A stretch of 64,000 nt of DNA from Methanolobus sp. ZRKC5 (GCF_038446525.1 NZ_CP151792.1:1178001-1242000), one strand, 5' to 3'; numbered from the stretch's first letter, positions 37,633 through 47,131 are shown. The notes: generated by a model from the letters alone, not told the origin. Numbers and translations are program-made.

Positions 37633-38910
37633 ATGCCAGAGCTAAACATCGACAGAACACTTACATACATCGAAGGAACTCAGCGAGTCCTTGATGAAAA
37701 AAGTACTCTTGAGAAAGTAAACGATAATTCCAAACAGATAGGAGTTACAAGGGTTGCCAGCATCACTGACCTTGACAGGGTCGGCATTCCCGTCATTTCA
37801 ACTATCCGGCCCAGTGCTGCGGAAGGAGCTATATCAGTTTATTCAGGAAAAGGCAACACCGAGAATCAGGCAAGAATATCCGCAATTATGGAGAGTTTTG
37901 AACGATGCCTGGCAGAAAGGAACGGACTAAACAGCGATGTGGCAGAAGATATCAAAGCCCAGCATATCATTGAGAGCTTTGTAACAATGGAAGAAAGCCA
38001 CCGCATAATTGATCCTAAACTCCTGCTTCTGGCTGAAAGCTACAGCCCCCAGGAATTAGTAGAGTGGATAAGCGGATGGGACCTCTTCAAAAACGAGGAG
38101 ACCTTTGTCCCTGCCAATGCAGTGTATCACCCATACGATGCCCCAGGCAGAGCATTGAAGTTATTTAGAAGTAATACTAACGGACTTGCAGCAGGAAACA
38201 CCATAGAGGAAGCAATATTCCATGGCTTGCTGGAAGTCATCGAAAGGGATGCCCTCAGTATAGCAGAGTTCAATCGCAATCCTGGAAAAGAGATAATACT
38301 TACAGAAAGTGATGGTGAAAACTACGAGATCCTACGCAAGTTCACTGACAATGAAGTTGATGTCAAATTATGGGCATTACCCCACGACACAAAAATAACA
38401 ACTGTTGTTGCAGTTACCGACGATATAAGGCTTAAAGATGCAGCACTACTTGTGATGGGTGCAGGAGCACACCTTAATCCGGAAATTGCAGTAAGAAGAG
38501 CATTGACGGAAGCCGCCCAATCAAGAGTTGTGCAAATACACGGTGCCAGAGAGGATACCGAACGTGAGAAGTTTGTCAGGGAAATAGGATATGACAGAAT
38601 AAAACGCATGAACAAATACTGGTATGAGGATGGAGAACAAGCATCCATGCGTGACCTCAGAGACATGTCAAGGAACACACCTGCCGAAAGTATCGACATC
38701 GTACTGGAACAATTGAAGGATATTGCAGAATGCGCCGTAGTTGTAGACATGTCAAGAGAAAGCGTACCGGTCCCAGTTGTCAGAGTGATTATCCCTACTT
38801 TTGAGATGTACACGCTTGACAGAGAGCGTGTGGGCAAAAGGGCAAAGTCAGGAAAAAAGAAGAAACTGGCACCAAAGGACAGACCATGGAGAACCGGACG
38901 CAGAAAATGA
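37633..38910 (+). CDS. ycaO: YcaO protein for McrA thioglycine formation
   Basis: The 425-aa protein is an ATP-dependent YcaO enzyme, with the ATP/Mg motif GNTENQARISAIMESFERC (about residues 77-95) and EEAIFHGLLEVIERDALSI. Beside tfuA, as here, archaeal YcaO turns a glycine of methyl-coenzyme M reductase into thioglycine. The usual proline-rich C-terminus is replaced by a basic tail (DRPWRTGRRK). It overlaps tfuA by 4 nt if tfuA starts at 38907. Confidence 0.9.
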   Translation: MPELNIDRTLTYIEGTQRVLDEKSTLEKVNDNSKQIGVTRVASITDLDRVGIPVISTIRPSAAEGAISVYSGKGNTENQARISAIMESFERCLAERNGLNSDVAEDIKAQHIIESFVTMEESHRIIDPKLLLLAESYSPQELVEWISGWDLFKNEETFVPANAVYHPYDAPGRALKLFRSNTNGLAAGNTIEEAIFHGLLEVIERDALSIAEFNRNPGKEIILTESDGENYEILRKFTDNEVDVKLWALPHDTKITTVVAVTDDIRLKDAALLVMGAGAHLNPEIAVRRALTEAAQSRVVQIHGAREDTEREKFVREIGYDRIKRMNKYWYEDGEQASMRDLRDMSRNTPAESIDIVLEQLKDIAECAVVVDMSRESVPVPVVRVIIPTFEMYTLDRERVGKRAKSGKKKKLAPKDRPWRTGRRK

Positions 38911-39581
38911 GTGACAATACAGGAACTCGCTCCAAAGTCCTTGTATTTGCAGGTACAAGCATAAGTCACGAGGATGCTGCAGAGGTCCTTGATGCAACAT
39001 ACTGGCCACCTATATCCAGAGGTGATATCGAGAAGGCCATGAATCAGGGATACACTGTTATTGGCATCATCGATGGCATTTTTTTTAGCAGAGCAGCTGT
39101 TGGCCACAAAGAAATAATCAGGGCGATAAAAGAAGGAATAATAGTCATTGGTGGCTGCAGTATGGGAGCCCTTCGGGCTTCTGAACTTGACGTACATGGA
39201 ATGACCGGTGTGGGACAAATATATGAATGGTACAGAGACGGAGTCATTGAGGATGATGATGAAGTAGCTGTTGCCACAAATCCTGATACATTCAAACCAG
39301 TATCAAATCCCATGGTAAATATACGGGAAACTTTTGAGGCAGCACTCAAATACAGCATCATCGATAATGATGAATTCAGACGCATAACCAATCTTGCAAA
39401 AAGTACGCATTATACAGAAAGAAGTTACTTTGGGATTACAAAGCAAGCTTCAAGGGAAGGAATTATTCCCGGGGATAAAGCAAGTAAACTCCTCAAATTC
39501 TGCGCAAAGAACGAATGTGATTTAAAAAGAGAAGATGCACTCCTTGTTCTTGAAAAAATAAAACAGGTCTTAACAGAATAG
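38907..39581 (+). CDS. tfuA: TfuA-like partner of YcaO
   Basis: The 224-aa protein has the TfuA core: VLVFAGTSISHEDAAEVL, WPPISRGDIEKA, IIDGIFFSRAAVGHKEI and IGGCSMGALRASEL. TfuA assists YcaO in thioamide formation, probably by presenting sulfur. ATG 38907 overlaps the ycaO stop (ATGA); an in-frame ATG at 38886 is possible. The stop directly abuts the stop of the convergent ABC permease gene. Confidence 0.9.
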   Translation: MSDNTGTRSKVLVFAGTSISHEDAAEVLDATYWPPISRGDIEKAMNQGYTVIGIIDGIFFSRAAVGHKEIIRAIKEGIIVIGGCSMGALRASELDVHGMTGVGQIYEWYRDGVIEDDDEVAVATNPDTFKPVSNPMVNIRETFEAALKYSIIDNDEFRRITNLAKSTHYTERSYFGITKQASREGIIPGDKASKLLKFCAKNECDLKREDALLVLEKIKQVLTE

Positions 39582-40397
39582 TTAAGCTGCTATTTTTGGT
39601 TTTAATCCGTCATACAGGAAGTGCAGTATATAGACGGAAGACATCACCAGGATGATTGTCGCACCTGAAGGAGCGTCGAACAAATAGGATAATGATAATC
39701 CTACGATGCTGAAAATTATACCGAAGAATATTGCAAGGTACATCATCTTCCCAAGATCATTGGTGTAATGTCTACTCAGGGATGCTGGCATAGTAAGCAG
39801 TGCGATGATAAGAATAATACCTACTATCTTGATCAATAGTACGATTGTTAGTGCTATCATACAAAGCAGGAGCAAGTAAAGTTTCTCTACGGACAAGCCT
39901 GCAACTGTTGTAAACTCTTCGTCAAAACAAAGTGCCATGAATTGTTTATAGAAAGCATATACAACAAAGATTATAACAGCATCAAGACCCAGCATAAGGT
40001 AAATATCAGACATTGGTACCGTCAGGATATTACCGAAAAGATAGGTCATGAGATCAGGTGCGTAACCGGGGGTCCAGTATATCAGAATAATACCTATTGC
40101 CATCCCCAGAGACCAGAGTATACCTATAGCAGTATCTTCAGCCACTTTTGAACGTTTGCTCACAAGACCCATGACAAGTGCGGAAAAAAGACTGAAAGGA
40201 ATAAGACCATATAATGGATTGATCCCAAGATAGTATCCAAGACCGATACCACCAAAAGATGCGTGAGTAATACCGCCGCTTATGAAAACGATCTTTTTCA
40301 CAACTACATAGACACCAATTATACCACATGCGACACTCGCCAGAATAGCGGCAAAAATAGCATTCCTCATAAAGTCATACTGGAGTATTTCAAGCAT
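39582..40397 (-). CDS. znuB: Zn/Mn-type ABC transporter permease
   Basis: The 271-aa membrane protein belongs to the ABC-3 permease family, with about eight helices and motifs such as FISGGITHASFGGIGLGYYLG and TMPASLSRHYTNDLGKM. ATG 40397 (MLEILQYDF) is chosen, because an earlier in-frame start would overlap the ATPase gene. With the ATPase and binding protein it forms a metal importer. The ion (zinc, manganese or iron) is not determined by sequence. Confidence 0.88.
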   Translation of the reverse strand: MLEILQYDFMRNAIFAAILASVACGIIGVYVVVKKIVFISGGITHASFGGIGLGYYLGINPLYGLIPFSLFSALVMGLVSKRSKVAEDTAIGILWSLGMAIGIILIYWTPGYAPDLMTYLFGNILTVPMSDIYLMLGLDAVIIFVVYAFYKQFMALCFDEEFTTVAGLSVEKLYLLLLCMIALTIVLLIKIVGIILIIALLTMPASLSRHYTNDLGKMMYLAIFFGIIFSIVGLSLSYLFDAPSGATIILVMSSVYILHFLYDGLKPKIAA

Positions 40398-40408
40398 ACT
40401 GTTCACCC

Positions 40409-41158
40409 TTAGTGCTCTTTCAAAACCCTGTGTGGCACACCGTGAGCAATTAGCTCGATCGGACACTGATATGATACTTCCAGGTCATGCGAACTTAGTT
40501 CCTTAGAGTCATGATAATGGAACTTCCGGTTCAGACAGCCGATCTTATCGACATATACTGAAACAGCGCTGATGTCATGAGTGACCATTATGATGGCAAT
40601 CTCTGATTTGAGCCTGTTGAGAAGTTCATAGAACTCTTTCTGCATCCTGGAATCTATACCCGTGGACGGTTCATCCAGTATTAAGATTTTCGGTTTAGTA
40701 ACAAGTGACCGGGCAATGAAAACCCGCTGTTTCTGACCACCAGAGAGTTCACCGATCTGACGGTCCTTAAATTCAAGCATCCCAACCGTTTCAAGAGCTT
40801 CAGTTGCTGCCTTACGATCTTCTGTATTATATCTCTGAAAAGGACCTTTATGACTGAGACGACCCATGAGTACAACATCAGACACAGTGATTGGGAAATC
40901 AAGGTTTGAGGAATGGTACTGGGGAACATATCCCACATACTTCCTCATCTTTTTAGGATCCCCACCCAGAAGTTTGACTGTGCCCTTATCGGGTTTGATC
41001 AATCCCAGAATTACTTTCAGAAGAGTGCTCTTACCCCCTCCATTTGGGCCTATGATAGCCAAAAAATCCTTGTTCTTAACAGTAAAAGTGACAGATTCAA
41101 GAACATGAACACTATCATAACTTACCCAAACATCCTTAACATCGATCACGTCTTCCAT
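40409..41158 (-). CDS. znuC: Zn/Mn-type ABC transporter ATP-binding protein
   Basis: Walker A GPNGGGKST, signature LSGGQKQR, Walker B ILILDEPSTG and the H-loop MVTHDIS are all present. The protein ends with a longer C-terminal extension containing cysteine and histidine (YQCPIELIAHGVPH). The ATG at 41158 overlaps the binding-protein stop region, showing coupling; a TTG at 41179 is an alternative start. Confidence 0.9.
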   Translation of the reverse strand: MEDVIDVKDVWVSYDSVHVLESVTFTVKNKDFLAIIGPNGGGKSTLLKVILGLIKPDKGTVKLLGGDPKKMRKYVGYVPQYHSSNLDFPITVSDVVLMGRLSHKGPFQRYNTEDRKAATEALETVGMLEFKDRQIGELSGGQKQRVFIARSLVTKPKILILDEPSTGIDSRMQKEFYELLNRLKSEIAIIMVTHDISAVSVYVDKIGCLNRKFHYHDSKELSSHDLEVSYQCPIELIAHGVPHRVLKEH

Positions 41159-41159
41159 T

Positions 41160-42116
41160 TCAAGCCAGTCCTTTTTCAAATGCTTCTGCTACTTTTGCGA
41201 GGTTATCTATATAATCCTTTGCAAGGGGGTCCACTTCCACAACCTCACCGCCTATCTCATTTGCAATAGCAGATGCGCTTACAGTACTAAAACCAGACTG
41301 AACGAAAATGACCTTTATATTTTTCTCATTTGCCTCGTCTATAATGTTCTGCATATCCCTTACACTTGGTTCCTTACCTTCCAGCTCAACAGGAACCTGA
41401 ACCAGACCATAGTGCTCTGCAAAATATCCCCATGCAGGATGATAGACCATAAAACTGCTTCCTTCCTTGCCTGAAAGAGTGGTCTTTATTTGTTCATCCA
41501 ATGCATCGAGCTCTGCAAGATACGCATTCTTATTCTCAAAATAAGTTGCTTCATTTTCAGGATCAAGCTCTACAAGCCCTCCATAGATATTTTCGACCAT
41601 TAACTTAACGTTTGCAGGAGAGGTCCATATATGAGGGTCCATACCGGTTTCTTCACCATGTTCATCCTCAGCATCATGTTCATCCTCAACATCATGTTCA
41701 TCTTCATCCTCATGAGCATGAGCCTCCATTTCACTCATTGTGATACCTTCCGAACAGTCAATTATCACCATTTCAGGATTTAAATCAGCGATCTTACCAA
41801 TCATATTATCTTCAATGGTTATTCCTGAGCCTACCATTGCATACAGTTTTGCATTGCTCAGATCCCTAAGCTGCCCGGGAGTAGGCTCATATGAGTGAGG
41901 ATCTGCCCCTGGAGGAACCATAACAATTACTTTTACACTATCTCCTGCTATCTTTTCCACAAATTCTGCCTGTGGAAGCACACTTACAGCTACAATCATG
42001 CCACCTGAATCCGAATCAGATATCCCAGCGGAAGAATTTTGTTCGTCAACGCATCCTGCAGTCAAAACGATACAAATAGAAAAGAGCATCATCAGAGCTA
42101 TCATATTTTTCTTCAT
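41160..42116 (-). CDS. znuA: Metal-binding lipoprotein, ZnuA/TroA type
   Basis: A lipoprotein signal (LTAGCVDEQ, Cys near residue 22) is followed by the cluster A-I fold: SVLPQAEFVEKIAGD, metal histidine in GADPHSYEPTP, then an acidic, histidine-rich loop (about residues 128-150) and TGMDPHIWTSP, later YHPAWGYFAEHYG. The His/Asp/Glu loop is typical of zinc binders. GGTG sits 7 nt before ATG 42116. The palindromic operator lies 34-59 bp upstream. Confidence 0.92.
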   Translation of the reverse strand: MKKNMIALMMLFSICIVLTAGCVDEQNSSAGISDSDSGGMIVAVSVLPQAEFVEKIAGDSVKVIVMVPPGADPHSYEPTPGQLRDLSNAKLYAMVGSGITIEDNMIGKIADLNPEMVIIDCSEGITMSEMEAHAHEDEDEHDVEDEHDAEDEHGEETGMDPHIWTSPANVKLMVENIYGGLVELDPENEATYFENKNAYLAELDALDEQIKTTLSGKEGSSFMVYHPAWGYFAEHYGLVQVPVELEGKEPSVRDMQNIIDEANEKNIKVIFVQSGFSTVSASAIANEIGGEVVEVDPLAKDYIDNLAKVAEAFEKGLA

Positions 42117-42149
42117 ATTATTACACCACATTAATTTGCACTATAACCA

Positions 42150-42175
42150 AATTGTTTGGTATGCACCCAACAATT
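42150..42175 (-). promoter_or_regulatory. Palindromic operator upstream of the metal ABC operon
   Basis: The arms AATTGTTTGG and CCCAACAATT surround TATGCA; nine of ten arm positions are complementary. The core GGTATGCACCCAA is repeated upstream of the dtxR gene at 42685. It probably binds the DtxR-family regulator encoded between the two sites. Confidence 0.75.
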
Positions 42176-42193
42176 AATCAGTAAAAAATCAAA

Positions 42194-42625
42194 TCAAAGA
42201 TTACCAGCAGAACCGCAAGAAATGTGTTTAATTCGCCCGCAAACACCCACAGTAGGATGACCCATAGCATCACACACCTTATCAATTGCAACTTTAGACA
42301 CTAATGATTCAAACCGAGAAACCTCAGCACATGATTCCTCCGAAGAAAGACCATAATGACTCAACATCAGACTTAGTATGTTGTGTCTGTTAACGAAGAA
42401 CTCAGCATACAACCTGCCTTTTTCAGTCAGCCGCACCCCACGATAAGGAACATGATCAACATAACCCGATTCAGAAAGATCAGTTATAGTCTTCGTAGAT
42501 GTGGATGGATCGACATTAAGCTCTCTAGAAATATCAGTGGTCTTTACAAGATCACCTTTTTTCAATAGGAGTTTCAGATACTCCACTTTTTTAGGAGATA
42601 GTTCCAGCCCTGTGATTTCCTGCAT
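42194..42625 (-). CDS. DtxR/MntR-family metal-dependent regulator
   Basis: The 143-aa protein has an N-terminal winged helix (about residues 15-70, with ISRELNVDPSTSTKTITDLSES) followed by the dimerisation region with metal ligands in FFVNRHNILSLML and CAEVSRFESLVS. There is no SH3-like third domain. It lies between the ABC importer and its own palindromic site, which implies metal-responsive repression of both units. Confidence 0.9.
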   Translation of the reverse strand: MQEITGLELSPKKVEYLKLLLKKGDLVKTTDISRELNVDPSTSTKTITDLSESGYVDHVPYRGVRLTEKGRLYAEFFVNRHNILSLMLSHYGLSSEESCAEVSRFESLVSKVAIDKVCDAMGHPTVGVCGRIKHISCGSAGNL

Positions 42626-42684
42626 GATACATCATAATAAAGAAGGAGTATATATTCTTTTTGAACATAAGTCAACTTTTAGTG

Positions 42685-42710
42685 TTATTTGTGGTATGCA
42701 CCCAATAATT
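42685..42710 (-). promoter_or_regulatory. Second copy of the operator, upstream of the dtxR-like gene
   Basis: The half TATGCA-CCCAATAATT matches the site at 42150 (one arm differs by one base), with the weaker left arm TTATTTGTGG. It is 60-85 bp upstream of the regulator start and suggests autoregulation. Confidence 0.65.
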
Positions 42711-42815
42711 AAACTTATTTCATCAGTCCGTTGCCGCCAATATCCACAAACAAAATAGAGAAATAATCAGAAAAATATTTGTACGCATAATCAAGATATA
42801 ATCAGGGGATTAAAA

Positions 42816-44225
42816 ATGCTAATACAACAGATATTCACTGAGAAAATTGCCCATAGTTCTTACATATTGGCAGGAGATAGAACCTGTGCAGTCATCGATC
42901 CAAGAAGAGACATAGAGATATATCTGGAGCTAACAAGAGAACTTGGAGTCAAGATCACGCATATCCTTGAAACTCATTTACATGCCGATTTTATTTCAGG
43001 CCACATAGACCTTGCGCAGAGAACAGGAGCTGCAATTTATGCACCATTGTCAGCAAATTGTGATTTTGAATATGTAGCCCTCTCAGAAGGAGATTCTTTT
43101 TCCATAGAGAACATTAAGCTGGATATTCTGGAGACACCGGGGCACACACCCGAGCATATATCATACGTAGTCACTGACGCTTCAAGAGGTGAAGAACCAG
43201 TTGCACTTTTCTGTGGAGATACCATGTTTGTAGGGGATGTTGGCAGGCCGGATCTCTTCCCGGGAAAAGCAGAGGAACTTGCATCAAAATTGTATGATAC
43301 TTTGCATGAGAAAATCCTTAAATTGCCCGATTTCTGTGAAATATATCCGGCACACGGAGCAGGGTCCCTTTGTGGAAGAGCCATGGCAGCCAAGAGAAGC
43401 AGCACCCTTGGCTACGAAAAGAAATACAACTATGCACTAAATATCAATGAAAGGGCAGACTTTATAAAGTCACTTACAAACAACATGCCTGATGCACCAG
43501 ACCATTTCAGCCGATGCACAAACGTAAATCGTACAGGACCTGAAAGAGTGAAAGAACTTCCTATCCCCGAAGCATTGAACAATGTCCAATTCAGGGAAAA
43601 AATGAAAGATGCAATCATTCTTGACGTACGTAATTTTGAATCCTTTGGCGGACAACATATACCACAAGCTTATAATATAGACAGCAACTCGAATTTTCCC
43701 ACTTACTCTGGATGGTTACTGCCCCCTGAAAAAGACATACTGATAGTTTCAGACAATTATTCACGGGCATTTGATGCATGCACTCATCTGCATAGAGTAG
43801 GACAGGACAGGATAGCAGGCTACCTTGAAGATGGCATGTACGGATGGGTAACGGATGGACTACCTACAAAACATGTCCCACAGATATCTTCTTCTGAACT
43901 GCACAGCCGAATAAATAACGGAAAAAAAATGACCCTGCTGGACGTAAGAGCTGTCTCTGAATATGATGAGTTCCACATTGATGGAGCTGTAAATATACCC
44001 GTACACGAACTGAGAGAGCGGCATGCCGAGATTAACGATGATGCTGAAACCATTCTTATATGCGGCTCAGGTCAAAGATCGAGCATGGGATGTAGCATCC
44101 TTCTACAAAATGAATTCACCAAAGTACAAAATGCCGCAGGCGGCATGACCGGATATGCGACTGCAGGATATGGGCCTGAATGTCCCATGTGTGTTCTTCC
44201 CTGGGCACCTTTCAAGAATAAGTAA
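42816..44225 (+). CDS. MBL-fold persulfide dioxygenase-like / rhodanese fusion
   Basis: The 469-aa protein has an N-terminal metallo-beta-lactamase domain (HLHADFISGH, LETPGHTPEH, FCGDTMFVGDVGRPD, YPAHGAGSLCG), a degenerate rhodanese (about 262-350, without cysteine) and an active-looking rhodanese with ILICGSGQRSS near residue 415. This layout is that of CstB/persulfide dioxygenase-sulfurtransferases that handle polysulfide or persulfide. In an anaerobe the oxygenase role is doubtful; sulfide handling or sulfur transfer is likely. Confidence 0.87.
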   Translation: MLIQQIFTEKIAHSSYILAGDRTCAVIDPRRDIEIYLELTRELGVKITHILETHLHADFISGHIDLAQRTGAAIYAPLSANCDFEYVALSEGDSFSIENIKLDILETPGHTPEHISYVVTDASRGEEPVALFCGDTMFVGDVGRPDLFPGKAEELASKLYDTLHEKILKLPDFCEIYPAHGAGSLCGRAMAAKRSSTLGYEKKYNYALNINERADFIKSLTNNMPDAPDHFSRCTNVNRTGPERVKELPIPEALNNVQFREKMKDAIILDVRNFESFGGQHIPQAYNIDSNSNFPTYSGWLLPPEKDILIVSDNYSRAFDACTHLHRVGQDRIAGYLEDGMYGWVTDGLPTKHVPQISSSELHSRINNGKKMTLLDVRAVSEYDEFHIDGAVNIPVHELRERHAEINDDAETILICGSGQRSSMGCSILLQNEFTKVQNAAGGMTGYATAGYGPECPMCVLPWAPFKNK

Positions 44226-44227
44226 AA

Positions 44228-44413
44228 TTAACTGAAAGGCATATTCCTGAAAGTGAAAAGTTCCCTCACCATGTAGAGAAAGTCTACAATTTCATCCACA
44301 GAGACCAACAGCAGGATCAATATCAATAGTGCTATGAGCAACTCTGAGTAATCCGGCAAGGACTGTAGTATATGAGCAAATGTGCCCACATTACCGTTTG
44401 TAGCGTGAACCAT
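44228..44413 (-). CDS. Possible small single-pass membrane protein
   Basis: A 61-residue frame starting at ATG 44413, preceded by GGGTG, encodes one strongly hydrophobic segment (LLIALLILILLLVSV) near the middle and a short basic C-terminus. No relative is recognised. It is convergent with the MBL gene. It may not be expressed. Confidence 0.4.
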   Translation of the reverse strand: MVHATNGNVGTFAHILQSLPDYSELLIALLILILLLVSVDEIVDFLYMVRELFTFRNMPFS

Positions 44414-44565
44414 AATAACACCCAAATAGAAATCTGGTGCTATGTAATAAAAACATATCCATTATTGCTAATGATTTTTTATTATAATAAGTAAAAACCA
44501 TCATTCAAGTTCTAATATGAAAATAAAAAGGATTTTCTGCTACTTAGTTTTTTTTAATATGATAT

Positions 44566-45432
44566 TCACTTTGACAGACTTGAATTGACTTCTGTCCATA
44601 AAGACCGGACCTTAGAGGAAAAATCATTATCAAAACACTCCACAACAGATTTCCCATAAATCATTGCATCAACAGGACTTTTGTCATATGGAAGCATCCC
44701 TGCAACATTTATTTCATTATTTTTACAATAAATAGAGATTGACTGTGACAAATCCATATTGATATCACATTTGTTGATACAGACTACAACAGGAATCCTG
44801 AAATGTTGTGCTACCTGAACCACCCTCTCAAGATCATGTATCCCCGATATCGTTGGCTCCGTAACAACAAGAACAAGATCAGCCCCTGTTATTGCAGCAA
44901 TCACAGAGCATCCAGTCCCCGGCGGACCATCGATGATAACCACATCCTTCCCACATTCCAATGCAAGCTCTGAGGCCCTTCGCCTCACATCTGAGACTAA
45001 CTTGCCACTGGCTTCCTCTCCGGCTCCGAGCTTTGCATGAACCAATGGACCGAAACGTGTGTTGGAACAGTAGTATTCACCAGCTTTTTTCTCAACCATG
45101 CATATAGCATTTTCAGGACAAACAAATTCACAGACCGCACAGCCTTCGCATTTGCACGTGTCAATAACATTAAACTTATCAATGGCATCGAACCTGCATG
45201 AACTGGCGCAGGCACCACAATCCGTGCATAATTCTTTGTTGATGTGTGCAACTTTCAGCCCATAGAAATCAGTCGTTTCAAATGTTTCAGGCTGTAAAAT
45301 CAGGTGCATGTCTGCAGCATCAACGTCACAATCTGCAATTATCGCATTTTCAGCGAGTGCGGCGAAAGAAGATGTAATGGTGGTCTTACCTGTGCCACCT
45401 TTACCACTGATAACCGTGAGATGTTTTAGCAT
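44566..45432 (-). CDS. MinD-family P-loop ATPase with inserted ferredoxin domain
   Basis: The 288-aa protein starts with the deviant Walker A SGKGGTGKTT and has an insertion with two 4Fe-4S motifs, CTDCGACASSC and CEGCAVCEFVCP (about residues 63-110), followed by the MinD fold (IIDGPPGTGCS). Such proteins are thought to act in Fe-S or metallocofactor assembly. A second, similar gene overlaps upstream, suggesting a heterodimer. NifX-like proteins lie beyond. Confidence 0.9.
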   Translation of the reverse strand: MLKHLTVISGKGGTGKTTITSSFAALAENAIIADCDVDAADMHLILQPETFETTDFYGLKVAHINKELCTDCGACASSCRFDAIDKFNVIDTCKCEGCAVCEFVCPENAICMVEKKAGEYYCSNTRFGPLVHAKLGAGEEASGKLVSDVRRRASELALECGKDVVIIDGPPGTGCSVIAAITGADLVLVVTEPTISGIHDLERVVQVAQHFRIPVVVCINKCDINMDLSQSISIYCKNNEINVAGMLPYDKSPVDAMIYGKSVVECFDNDFSSKVRSLWTEVNSSLSK

Positions 45433-46286
45433 TGAGACAAACCCCTGTATGGAATAAACTCACATATATCCCGGCACATTTCCCGGAAATTTTCTTTCCA
45501 TGCGGGCATATGCTCCACAAAAGGAATACCTTTTGAGTAGAGAACAGCTATTTCCCGAATGTAGGGGATCTTCATCAGGACCGGTATACTTTCAACACGG
45601 CAATATTCCTCAACCCTGTTATCCCCCAGGCCATGTCTGTTTATAATAACCCCGAAAGGAATGCCCAGTTGCCTGATAACATCCACTGCAAGAACAAGGT
45701 CATTAAGACCAAAGGGTGTTGGCTCTGTTACAAGCACACAATAATCCATGTCTGCAACAGATGCTATGACAGGACAGGCTGTTCCCGGAGGGGAATCAAC
45801 AACTGCAACCGTGCTTTCATCCATGTGTGTTTGCAACTGCCTGATAACAGGCGAGGCCATGGCTTCACCAATATTAAGCGTACCTTGCAAAAGTTCAATA
45901 TTAAACTGCTCGTTCGTACCTTTTTCAATAACACCTATTGAACGCTTTTTCTCCGTAATGGCTTTTTCAGGACAAACAAGGACACAGCCACCACAGCCAT
46001 GGCATAATTTTGGAAAAAGCATGACACTATCAGACAATTTAGCTATCGCATTGTACTGGCAGAACTCTGCGCATTTACCGCAAAGGGAACACTTCCCGGA
46101 GTCCACCTGAGGAACTGTTATAGTAACATCTTCCTGCTTTTTAAGATCAAATCCAAGAAAAAGATTGCAATTGGGCTCTTCCACATCGCAATCCAGCAGT
46201 TGTGCATTCCCAAGAGAAAGCGCAAGATTGACGGCCACCGTCGTCTTTCCAGTCCCGCCCTTACCACTTGCGATAGCTATTTTCAT
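45426..46286 (-). CDS. MinD-family P-loop ATPase with inserted ferredoxin domain (second subunit)
   Basis: The 286-aa paralogue has SGKGGTGKTT at residues 7-16, ferredoxin motifs CSLCGKCAEFC and CHGCGGCVLVCP, and VDSPPGTACPV. It overlaps the other ATPase gene by 7 nt. Pairs of this type commonly sit beside NifX/NifB-C domain proteins. Exact substrate not known; electron-coupled cluster loading is an inference. Confidence 0.9.
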   Translation of the reverse strand: MKIAIASGKGGTGKTTVAVNLALSLGNAQLLDCDVEEPNCNLFLGFDLKKQEDVTITVPQVDSGKCSLCGKCAEFCQYNAIAKLSDSVMLFPKLCHGCGGCVLVCPEKAITEKKRSIGVIEKGTNEQFNIELLQGTLNIGEAMASPVIRQLQTHMDESTVAVVDSPPGTACPVIASVADMDYCVLVTEPTPFGLNDLVLAVDVIRQLGIPFGVIINRHGLGDNRVEEYCRVESIPVLMKIPYIREIAVLYSKGIPFVEHMPAWKENFREMCRDICEFIPYRGLSQC

Positions 46287-46308
46287 GTATCATACACCTA
46301 TGGAAAAA

Positions 46309-46692
46309 TTAATGGCAGTGCACGTGGTCATCATCGTGACCATGTCCGCTGCATGAATTATCCCGTGTGGCCTTTGCAAGCTTAGAAGATTCCCAGGCAT
46401 CAATAGCATTCTGAACCGTGCCAGTGGCACCACTGAATACATCAATACCAGCCTGCTCGAACATATCTACAGCTTTTTTACCAAGACCGCCACAAAGCAT
46501 AATGTCTACGCCTTCCTTTGCCATGAGTTCAGGAGGCAGACCTATGCCACCGTTATGCTCACTTGTGTTTGGAAGAACTGAAGCTTCTTTTGTTTCTGTG
46601 TCGTACAAAGTGTAAAAAGGCACCTTTCCAAAGTGCTGGCCAACTGTCTCTTCAATTCCTTTCTGTCCCATTGATGGTATACATAATTTCAT
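46309..46692 (-). CDS. NifX/NafY-like protein with His-rich tail
   Basis: The 127-aa protein is of the dinitrogenase iron-molybdenum cofactor biosynthesis family, with GQHFGKVPFYTLYD, LCGGLGKKAVDMFEQAGIDV and the glycine-rich loop. The tail (SCSGHGHDDDHVHCH) is rich in His and Cys and may bind metal. ATG 46692 follows GAGG by 7 nt. It is not linked to nitrogenase genes here, so a general Fe-S or metal role is likely. Confidence 0.88.
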   Translation of the reverse strand: MKLCIPSMGQKGIEETVGQHFGKVPFYTLYDTETKEASVLPNTSEHNGGIGLPPELMAKEGVDIMLCGGLGKKAVDMFEQAGIDVFSGATGTVQNAIDAWESSKLAKATRDNSCSGHGHDDDHVHCH

Positions 46693-46768
46693 CTTCATAC
46701 CTCTGATATCATTAACTTTAAAATGTTATAATGGTGTTATTAAAAATGATAAACACCTAAATCAGAAC

Positions 46769-47131
46769 TTATCTTCCTTTTTTACCAGGAGAATTTGCAG
46801 CTTCGATACTATCCAGTGAATCTGATTTATAGGACTTAATAGCTTCAAGAACTGAGCCGGAAGAGAATATTTTCATTTCAACATTCTCAGATGATAGCAA
46901 TGAAAAAGCATTCGGACCAACACTACCGGTGATCAATGTGTCTATACCTTTGCTAATCACCTGCTGTGCTGCCTGAACGCCTGCGCCACCGGTAGCAGAA
47001 CCGTTTCCATTTTCGATAGATTCAGATTTCATTGAGTCAGAATCAACTATCACGAAGTATTTGCACCTGCCAAAATGAGGGGTAACTGATGCTTCCAAAC
47101 CAGAATCGTTTGCTGTCACACATATTTTCAT
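46769..47131 (-). CDS. NifX/NafY-like protein
   Basis: The 120-aa paralogue carries VTPHFGRCKYFVIVDSD and LITGSVGPNAFSLLSS and ends in a basic PGKKGR. AGGAGA lies 6 nt before ATG 47131, which corrects a longer frame that starts at 47182. It is close to, but separate from, the other NifX-like gene. Confidence 0.85.
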   Translation of the reverse strand: MKICVTANDSGLEASVTPHFGRCKYFVIVDSDSMKSESIENGNGSATGGAGVQAAQQVISKGIDTLITGSVGPNAFSLLSSENVEMKIFSSGSVLEAIKSYKSDSLDSIEAANSPGKKGR

